Below are positions 1 to 7,200 of a stretch of DNA of 7,897 bases, in pieces. Position numbers and translations under genes: made by a program. The number at the start of each line of letters is the position of its first letter. Within the stretch, counting starts at the first letter, position 1. The notes below the pieces were generated by a model that saw only the letters and a program-made list of their open reading frames with translations, was not told the DNA's origin and searched no databases. The stretch is from Planctomycetota bacterium (lineage in GTDB: Bacteria; Planctomycetota; Planctomycetia; Isosphaerales; Isosphaeraceae), in contig JAJYCH010000189.1 in assembly GCA_021778575.1 (NCBI GenBank), positions 1 to 7,897 on the forward strand, given 5' to 3'.

Positions 1-588
1 GAAGACGGCGCGTTACCCGACCCCGCCAACCCCTGGCGGTGGATCGTGGACCCGCTCGACGGCACCACCAACTTCGCGCACGGTTTCCCCTTCTGGTGTG
101 TTTCGATCGCGCTCGAACACGCCGGCGAACTGGTTGTCGGGGTGATCCATAACCCCATCAACGGCCAGACCTTCAGTGCTTCCAAAGGGCAGGGGGCTCA
201 GCTCGATGGCCGACCGATCACCGTCTCCAAGGCCGGCCGGCTCCGTGATTCGTTGATCGCGACCGGAATGCCGACTCCGTTCGAACCCGACGCGGATCGA
301 ACGCTGGCTCTGATCCGTCGGATGTCGATCGGAACTCACTCGATTCGACGGACCGGCTCGACCGCGCTCAACCTGGCGTATGTCGCGGCGGGTGTTTTCG
401 ACGTGTTCTACGCGACCAAGATCCATCCCTGGGATGTCGCCGCCGGAGTTGTCCTGGTCCGCGAGGCGGGTGGAACCGTGAGCAGCCCCGCCGGCGGTCC
501 CTACGAGATGTACCGCAACGAGATCCTCGCGACCAACGGCCAGGTGCAGGAGGAAACCGTCGAGGCGCTGCGGACCGCATGGCCCTGA
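1..588 (+). CDS. Inositol monophosphatase family protein (SuhB-like), 3' partial gene
   Basis: The frame is open from base 1 and ends at TGA 586-588, leaving 195 residues; family members are about 260-270 residues, so roughly 70 N-terminal residues lie outside the window. Family motifs are clear. Fragment residues 14-24 read WIVDPLDGTTN, the metal-binding DP(I/L)DGT motif, with Asp17 and Asp20 as Mg ligands. Residues 116-145 carry RRTGSTALNLAYVAAG and then PWDVAAG, whose Asp145 is the third metal-binding aspartate. The family hydrolyses phosphate monoesters such as myo-inositol 1-phosphate with Mg2+ in the cytoplasm; some members act instead on histidinol phosphate or other substrates, which the fragment cannot distinguish. 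RRTGSxALxLAYVAAG closely follows E. coli SuhB as I recall it. The GTG at 46 is not the start, because conserved sequence continues upstream. The next gene starts 136 bases downstream and shows no obvious functional link. Confidence 0.95.
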   Translation, partial: EDGALPDPANPWRWIVDPLDGTTNFAHGFPFWCVSIALEHAGELVVGVIHNPINGQTFSASKGQGAQLDGRPITVSKAGRLRDSLIATGMPTPFEPDADRTLALIRRMSIGTHSIRRTGSTALNLAYVAAGVFDVFYATKIHPWDVAAGVVLVREAGGTVSSPAGGPYEMYRNEILATNGQVQEETVEALRTAWP

Positions 589-597
589 TCCGGTCCG
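571..597 (+). terminator. Weak stem-loop spanning the phosphatase stop codon
   Basis: CGGACCG at 571-577 is the exact reverse complement of CGGTCCG at 591-597, with a 13-base loop that includes the TGA stop. No T-tract follows, so it does not meet the usual intrinsic terminator pattern. It could slow transcription or protect a 3' end, but in GC-rich DNA a 7-bp stem can arise by chance. Confidence 0.15.
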
Positions 598-663
598 GGA
601 ATTCCTCCAACCGTCGAAGTTCGCCCAACTTCCCCCGATCCTTGGCGAGTTCAACTTCCGCGT

Positions 664-684
664 GTTAAGCTGAACGAGTTAAGC
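664..684 (+). repeat. Direct repeat GTTAAGC x2 in the spacer before the large-protein genes
   Basis: GTTAAGC occurs at 664-670 and again at 678-684, separated by 7 bases (TGAACGA), a 14-base start-to-start spacing. It lies in the most AT-rich part of the 136-base spacer between the phosphatase stop and the 725 start, where a promoter or regulator site would be expected. A TTGGCG at 642-647 could act as a -35 box, but no good -10 box sits at the right distance, so no promoter is called. The function as operator or promoter is inference. Confidence 0.3.
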
Positions 685-724
685 GGATGGTTTCGACCTC
701 CGGCTCGATCCGATTCGATCGGCC

Positions 725-3700
725 GTGACTCGTCTTGCCGGCCTCCCTTTTTCCTCAACGGCCGGTCTTCCTGGAAGGTCCAGTGCCTTGAGGATTGCGC
801 GAAGTCTGGTCATTCTTGGACTGTTTCTGACGGCGATCGGTCGGACGACCCTGGCGCAGTCCGGCGATGAGCCGAAGCCGTCGCCGCCGGTCGTCGTGCC
901 GGTCGATCCCGTCTATCTCTTTTTGAATAGCCCCAACGATCTCGACTCGTTCTGGAAGCTGATCGGGCGTCCCGATCGGGTGATTCTCGACGGCAACCAG
1001 TATCGCAAGCTTCTCGACTCGGCCGAGCGTCCCAAGCCCCTCGAACTTCGATCGCCCGCCGTCATCGAGTCGGTCCTGGTCGCCGGTCAGGTCATCGGCG
1101 ACTGGGCTCATCTGAAGCTGGAACTTCGGGTGACGCTCGATCACGACGAGCCGGAGTGGATCGGTCTCCGACTCGATGGACAGACGCTCGGCGAAGCTCG
1201 CGAAGGAACCATCGATCTGCCGACCCGGATGGTCGGCGATCGGGCCTGGCAGGTCGAGCTGAGCAAGAAGGGAAACCACCTCGTCCAGGTCGGTCTGATC
1301 GCGCCGGTCAAGTCAACCGTGGAAGGCAAGCGGATCGAGTTGATGATTCCCGCCGCGGCCTCGACGGCAATCGACTTGAAGTTACCGGTGATCGTGCTCG
1401 ATGGCTCAACCGGGCTCAACGAGAAGCTGGCGATAGCGTCGACCGACGGCGATCCGGCGGGAACCCGGCTTCAGGCCCGGCTCAGTCCCCGATCCCGGCT
1501 GGAACTGAACTGGCGCGAGCGAGCCGATCCCGCCGTCAAGCTGCCACCGCTCCTAGAGGCCCGGGGAGACGTCGCCATTGATGTCGAACGCGAGGCGATC
1601 TTGACCCGAAGCACCTGGGGGATCAACTCGATCCGAGGGACAAGCGGACAACTTCTCCTCCGACTGAGCGGCGACGAGGAAATCCTCGACATCCTGGTGG
1701 ATTCTCGCTCCGTTCCGTGGGAGACCCGGCGCGAGGCGGGACAATCCGTTGTCGTGATTCCGCTGGCCGAACCGATCCGGCCCGGAACCTCGCGATCGCT
1801 GGTTCTGACGACTCGCCGACCGATCGCTTCGGAAGGCACCGTTCGAGCCGTCCTGGAGGGATACTCGTTCGACCAGGCGAAGGTCGAGACCGGGATGATC
1901 GCCGTCTCGCGGTCCGGTCCACTGTTTCTTAACCCGATGTCAAGTCGAGGATTGCGCCGGATCGATCCGCGAACCGAACTTTCCGAAAGCCTCAGGAGAC
2001 GCGCCGACACGGTTCTGGGTTACGAATTCAACGGGCCGCCGTATGAGTTGATCCTGCGGATCGAGCCCGCGCCGCCCCGGCTCCGGGTCGAAGAATGGAC
2101 CACGATCCAGATTGACCCGACAACCGCGCGAATTCAGACCCGGCTCGATTGCCGGACCTCGCAAGGTCGGGTCTTCGAGGTCCAGGTCCTGCTTCCCGCC
2201 GGCCTTGACCTCGAATCGACCGAACCTGCCGACGCCGTGGCTTCAATCCACGTCGTCCCGCTCAATCAGCCGGGGACTCTGGGCGTCGGGGTGGACGTGC
2301 CTCGGATTCTCTCGATCACGCTGACGCCCAAAGCCCGGGAAGACGACTCGTTCGCGATCTACTTGAAGGGTTGGGCGGCGATCGACCCCTCGAAGTCGGT
2401 CGCGGTTCCGCTGTTCCGACCCGTGGCCGACCTGTCCCATGGAGGGCGATTCGCCGTGGTGACCGACCGGAACGTTGCGGTCGAGCTCCGTCCGACGAGC
2501 GATGCCCCGGCAAACTTTCGGTCCGACTGGGCTCAGCCGCCGACCGACTGGGTCTGGCCGGGTCGTAAACCGGGACCGGAGCAAAACGTGCTCTGGCTCC
2601 GGACTGATGCCAGTCCCGAGACCATCCCGTTTCAGGTGACCGTTCGCCCCCGGACGATCCGGCACGAGACCACGCTGACCGCGACGATCGACCGCCGAGG
2701 GGCCGAGATCGTCGAGGAGATCGCCGGCGAAGTTGCCTTCGGAACCCTGGGAAAACTCGACCTGTCCATCCCTCGCGAGGTCAATGATCGCTGGGAAGTC
2801 GAAGGGGGCGACCGGACGATCCGGGAACCGCTGGTCGAGACCGAGGCCGACGGATCGCGCCGCTACCGACTCCGGTTTCCTCGTGACTATACCGACACGT
2901 TCCGACTCCGGATTCGCTATCGCCTGCCTTTCGTGAAGACCGACCCGACCGAGGCCGGGGGCCGGCTCAATCTGGTACCGATCCGGATGCTGGAAGGAAC
3001 GTCGACGGGGCGGAAGATCCAGATCGCCATCGAACCGGGATTCGAGGTCCAGCCCGAGGCAACGGGTTGGTCGACCGAAACCGGAAGCGAGTTGAACGTG
3101 GTCTCCGAGAATGGTTTACCGATCCAGATTCGTCTCACTTTGAATTCCGAAAAAGCCGGCCCCGTGGCATTGATCGTGCGCCCGGCCTCGCGGCTGCCGT
3201 TGCCGGGCGTCATGGTTTCTCGGCTCTGGATCAGGACATCGCAGCGGCCGGATAACGAACTGGCGACCTCGGCATTCTTCTGGGTCGAGTCCCACGAGAC
3301 TCCGATGGTGATCGGCCTCGATCCAGGAACGCGGCTGGTCCGGACCCGGGTCGGCACCAGTGAACTGGGAGCCGGCGCGGTCGAGCAGGTTCGCCCCGAC
3401 GAGTACCGCCTTCGGTTTCCAGCCAACACACCCACGGGTCCGATCCTGGTGGCGATCGATACGATCGTTCCGGCTTCGGCGACGCGTGAGAGCTGGCCGG
3501 CCCCCCGGCTTCTTGGCGGCGGAGTCGTCCAGCAAACGATCTGGGAAGCTCTGCTGATCGGCAATCGCGCCGGGGTCGGCACTCCGGCGGGCTGGCTCGA
3601 CGAGAATGAATGGTTCTGGGACGGCCTGATCTGGCAGCGACGCCCCTGGAAATCACCGCTGGAGTTGACCAACTGGCTCACGGCCGGGAACTCCCGCTAT

Positions 3701-4252
3701 CGACCGGTCGACTCGTTCGATCCCGACGATCGCGGGAACCGCCACAGCTACCTTTTCAGCCGGGTTGGCTCGCCAACTTCACTCCGGTTCGTGATCTTTT
3801 CGCGCTTTACGCTGTTACTGCTTTGTTCCGGTCCGGTCCTGATGGCCGGCTTGCTCGTCCTGGCGTTCCGGCCGCCGCCCCGATTGACGACCGCGGCACT
3901 TCTGATTCTCGTCTTCGCCCTGGGTTCCGTGGTCGATCTCAGCGTCGTGTTTCTGGTCCTGCAATCCTCGGTGTTGGGTCTGGCGTTGTTTCTGACCGCG
4001 GTGGTCATTCACTGGATCATCGAACGACGGAATCCGTCGAGAACCCCTGGGGATCTCGGTACGATCGTTCCCATCACGCCCGGTTCGACCTTTGACCGAT
4101 CACCGGCTGTTGGCTCGGAGGACTCGACCGCCATCCGGGTCCGGCCGATGCCGCCGTCGGCGGTCTCGACGGCCGACCACATCGTTCTGACGCGGAACTT
4201 CGGTCGCTTGAGCAGCGTGGAACGGACGCCCCCGGAATCCGACCTCCCATGA
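725..4252 (+). CDS. Giant exported protein of unknown function with three C-terminal membrane helices (planctomycete type)
   Basis: The product has 1175 residues and no family I can name. Residues 22-44 form a signal peptide: a basic RIAR, a hydrophobic SLVILGLFLTAIG core and likely cleavage after TLA44. A Pro-rich linker (48-60) follows, then a motif at 84-100 (DRVILDGNQYRKLLDSA) shared with the next gene. Residues about 110-950 look entirely beta-rich. At least two similar modules are visible, near 277-366 and 452-590; the second contains VPLFRP at 561-566. A Trp-rich stretch (957-984, six Trp) precedes SYLFSRVGS and three membrane helices (about 1022-1047, 1054-1071, 1073-1098). The basic ERRNPSR after the last helix favours a cytoplasmic Ser/Thr/Pro-rich tail. 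Only two Cys are present (476, 1034). The start is uncertain: GTG 725 lacks a ribosome site, while TTG 788 has GGAAGG nine bases upstream and gives a more typical signal peptide. The stop overlaps the next start (ATGA). A role in an envelope complex is inferred. Confidence 0.93.
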   Translation: MTRLAGLPFSSTAGLPGRSSALRIARSLVILGLFLTAIGRTTLAQSGDEPKPSPPVVVPVDPVYLFLNSPNDLDSFWKLIGRPDRVILDGNQYRKLLDSAERPKPLELRSPAVIESVLVAGQVIGDWAHLKLELRVTLDHDEPEWIGLRLDGQTLGEAREGTIDLPTRMVGDRAWQVELSKKGNHLVQVGLIAPVKSTVEGKRIELMIPAAASTAIDLKLPVIVLDGSTGLNEKLAIASTDGDPAGTRLQARLSPRSRLELNWRERADPAVKLPPLLEARGDVAIDVEREAILTRSTWGINSIRGTSGQLLLRLSGDEEILDILVDSRSVPWETRREAGQSVVVIPLAEPIRPGTSRSLVLTTRRPIASEGTVRAVLEGYSFDQAKVETGMIAVSRSGPLFLNPMSSRGLRRIDPRTELSESLRRRADTVLGYEFNGPPYELILRIEPAPPRLRVEEWTTIQIDPTTARIQTRLDCRTSQGRVFEVQVLLPAGLDLESTEPADAVASIHVVPLNQPGTLGVGVDVPRILSITLTPKAREDDSFAIYLKGWAAIDPSKSVAVPLFRPVADLSHGGRFAVVTDRNVAVELRPTSDAPANFRSDWAQPPTDWVWPGRKPGPEQNVLWLRTDASPETIPFQVTVRPRTIRHETTLTATIDRRGAEIVEEIAGEVAFGTLGKLDLSIPREVNDRWEVEGGDRTIREPLVETEADGSRRYRLRFPRDYTDTFRLRIRYRLPFVKTDPTEAGGRLNLVPIRMLEGTSTGRKIQIAIEPGFEVQPEATGWSTETGSELNVVSENGLPIQIRLTLNSEKAGPVALIVRPASRLPLPGVMVSRLWIRTSQRPDNELATSAFFWVESHETPMVIGLDPGTRLVRTRVGTSELGAGAVEQVRPDEYRLRFPANTPTGPILVAIDTIVPASATRESWPAPRLLGGGVVQQTIWEALLIGNRAGVGTPAGWLDENEWFWDGLIWQRRPWKSPLELTNWLTAGNSRYRPVDSFDPDDRGNRHSYLFSRVGSPTSLRFVIFSRFTLLLLCSGPVLMAGLLVLAFRPPPRLTTAALLILVFALGSVVDLSVVFLVLQSSVLGLALFLTAVVIHWIIERRNPSRTPGDLGTIVPITPGSTFDRSPAVGSEDSTAIRVRPMPPSAVSTADHIVLTRNFGRLSSVERTPPESDLP
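773..778 (+). promoter_or_regulatory. Ribosome-binding site supporting an alternative TTG start at 788
   Basis: GGAAGG lies nine bases before an in-frame TTG (788-790). Starting there gives MRIARSLVILGLFLTAIG, a compact classical signal peptide, whereas the GTG at 725 adds 21 residues and has no purine-rich site upstream. The choice cannot be settled from sequence, since planctomycetes often do without Shine-Dalgarno sites and longer signal peptides occur. Confidence 0.45.
4249..4252 (+). promoter_or_regulatory. ATGA stop/start overlap between the two giant genes
   Basis: The ATG of the downstream gene (4249-4251) overlaps the TGA stop of the upstream gene (4250-4252). Only a weak GGAA (4234-4237) lies upstream, so translation of the second protein probably depends on ribosomes finishing the first. 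This arrangement is typical of proteins made in matched amounts. Confidence 0.8.
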
Positions 4253-7200
4253 ATACTCGCGAAGTCAGTTGGTCGCCGCTGCTGGTTCTGGCGATCCTGG
4301 CGGGACTGGGCGGCTCTGATCCGTCGGATGTCGTCAAGATCCGCGTTCCGGCACCTCGGGTCTCCGCCTGGTTCAAGCCGGGAACCGAACTGGAGGTCAT
4401 GACGCCCGACCGATTCGACCAGCTTGTCCGGGCCGCGACCAACCGCGCGCCGGCAGTCAATCCGCCGCGAATCGCGCGGGTCCGCCACTCGGCTCGGGTT
4501 GACGCCGGAATTCTCTCGGGCCACTCCGTCATTTCGGTCGAGACGACCGGCACCGGAGCTTCGCGGCTGGCGATTCTCGAACCGTGGTCACCGGCGCTGG
4601 AACGCTCGGACCAGACCGCGAAGTGGTTCCGAGCGAAAGCCGACGGCCGACTCGGCGTGCTGGTCGATCCGACGGGACCACGCTCGATCGACGCCGACTG
4701 GCGACTTCGAGCAAGACCCGGCTCGGACGGTCGGGTCTTCGCGCTCGCCCTGCCCGAGATCGACGTGGCGTCGCTGGCGCTGGATCTCCCGGCCGGCTGG
4801 GTTCCCGAGGCCAGGATCGGCCCACGAGTCGGACCGGAGCCCGGAACGTCGCCTGATCGGGCGATCTGGCGGTTCGAAGGAGCCCGGGGCGTGATCGACC
4901 TCCGGCTCCGGAATCCCGCCGCGGATGCCGGGCAGACCGGAACCCCCAGGCTCTGGCTCGAAGGGACGACGCGCGTCGACCTGAATCAAGAGCCGACCAA
5001 CTGGCGGGCCGACTGGACCCTCGACGAGTCGCCCGAGGCCCCTCGCCAGTTCACTCTCGAACTCGATCCGGGGCTCGAGATCGTCGAGATCACTGGTCCG
5101 CGAGTCGCCTCGTTCCGCGAGGAATCCGCCGGTCCGTCGCGACGCCTGACAATCAAGCTCGACGGTTCGGGAGCCGGGCTTTCGCCGATCACGATCCGGG
5201 GGATCGCGCAAGTCGCCGCCGATGGTCTGTGGTCGGTTCCCTCGGCCCGGCCGATCGACGCGACCTGGACCGGGGGTCGGACACTGGTCACGCTGGACGA
5301 GTCGCGCGTGCTTCAGTCGTGTGTCGAGCGGTCGGGGCGCCGGGTTCCCCCCAGCCCGACCGACCCGGTCGATCTGCCGACCCTGATCTTCGAGGGGAAA
5401 GGGGAACCGGGTCCGGTCGCCGATCTCGTGTTTCGCCGACCCTCCGCCGACGCGACCATCAACGTCCGAGGCCACCTGATTCTGGGTGAGGATGCCCCCC
5501 GGATCGAGGTGGCACTGTCGTGGATGGTGGAGAGCGGCCGGCTCCTGTCACACGCCGTCGATCTGTCGCCGGGCTGGGTTCTGGATCGCGTCCAGTCCAA
5601 CCTCAAGCAAGCGATTCCCTGGCACGCCGAGCCACTGGGCAACGGCGGCACGAGAGTCCAGTTCGGGCCATCGCTACCCGACGACAACGCCATGATGATG
5701 ACTCTGACCCTGTCGGCCTGGGCGCCCAAGGCGGGAGTGACCGGGCTCCTCGACCTTCCTCGGGTCCGCCCCGCGCCCGGAGTTCGGGTGGTCGACGAGG
5801 TCTGGGTGGCGACTCCCGCGCCTCGGCTGGCGCTCCGTCCGATCAAGGGGGAAGGGCTGGCCTGGATCGACCCGCTCGATCCGCCACTCGACGAGGCCCT
5901 GGCTCCCTGGGAGGCCGATGATCTCAAGCACGCCCTGGCCTGGCGGTGGCTGGCCGACGACGCCGAAGCTCGGATCAATCGGACCTTACCGCTCGATCGC
6001 CCCCAGGCCGAGTCTCGTCTGGAGGCTTCCATCGTCCGCGGTCGGCTCAGGTTGGACTGGTCACTGGCGATCCAGTCGGATCTCGAACCGCTCCAATCCA
6101 TCCCGATCCATCTCGATGAATCGATCACATCCCCGATCCGCTGGCGCTCGCGCGAACTGGGCGGGCGAATCGTCGAGGCCCGGCCGATCGACGACGCGCG
6201 TCGAGCCAAGCTCGGATTTCCCGCGACCGGCTCGGCCTGGGATCTCGACCTTTCCGGCTCGGTTCGCGGCCCGATGACGCTCGAAGGGACGCTCGATATT
6301 CCCTGGACAGGGCGTGGTCGGATTCCCATCCTGATCCTTCCCGATCGCTTTCATTCGAGCGGGTCGGTTGCCGTGCTGATCCGCGAAACCGATCGCCTTC
6401 AGGTCCAGTCGCGGGGGCTGACCCGGATCGACCTCGAACGAACCGGCGCCCGAACCGAACCCGATCAGACCCGACGCGCGGCGCTTTTCGCTTATCGATC
6501 GACCGGCGGGCAACTGGCGATCACGACAACGCCCGGTGGAGAAATTCACGAATCGGGGGTGATCCGCGAGTCCGTCCTGGTCACTCAGGCGTTTCCGGGA
6601 ACAGGGTTCCGCCATCGTCTCGCGCTCAAGGTCTCCGGGGTAACGGGCCGGTCGCTCCGCCTGAAAATGCCCGCTGATGCCCGGATCGATCGGATCAGAC
6701 GCGACGGCCAGCCGGTCGTTGTCGAGCCTCGGGCTCAATCGTCGTTCCAGATTGAATTCCCTGATGGGACAGGGGCTCGCGGCGATGGGAACGTGACCAT
6801 CGACTACCGAACCGAAGCCCCAGACGGCTCGGGACGGATTGAGCCGGAACGTCTGCTGCCGGAATGCTCGCTGCCTTGCCTGTCGTTCGTCTGGGAACTG
6901 ATCACCCCCGAACCGTGGGTCGTGACCGACGAGATCGAGGGGCTGGTCGCGACGATCCCACGACCACCCCCTTCGGTACTCACTCGACTGATCGGTTTTG
7001 CGTCCGAGCCGTGGCGGAGGCCCGATCGGGAGGCCGCGGCATCGGCCTCGCGGATGCTGGTCGATCTGGATCAGTCCGCGGCCGAGATCTCCGGCCTGTC
7101 GATGCCCCTCGGCGAATGGCTCTTGAAGCTGGACGCCGGTCACTGGCCGCTCGTCGTCGATCGACTGGCGTTGAAGTCAGCCGGTTGGGGTCCGGCTTCG

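Noticed and set aside
46..48. GTG as start of the phosphatase
   Set aside because: The GTG encodes the Val of the WIVDPLDGTTN metal-binding motif and the frame is open upstream to base 1, so the true start is outside the window.
642..670. Sigma-70 promoter (TTGGCG with TTAAGC or GTTAAG)
   Set aside because: The -35 candidate matches four of six bases but the -10 candidates match only two or three of six at 16-17 base spacing, too weak to call.
2917..5475. Other - strand open frames (254 residues at 2917-3681, 295 residues at 4588-5475)
   Set aside because: Same low-complexity Arg/Gly/Pro composition, antisense to coding sequence with clear protein features, and no ribosome site or recognisable motif.
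5313..7143. Long open frames on the - strand (338 residues at 5313-6329 and 360 residues at 6061-7143)
   Set aside because: They lie antisense to the second giant gene, are rich in Arg, Ser, Gly and Pro, show no domain, and overlap each other. This is typical of shadow frames in GC-rich DNA.
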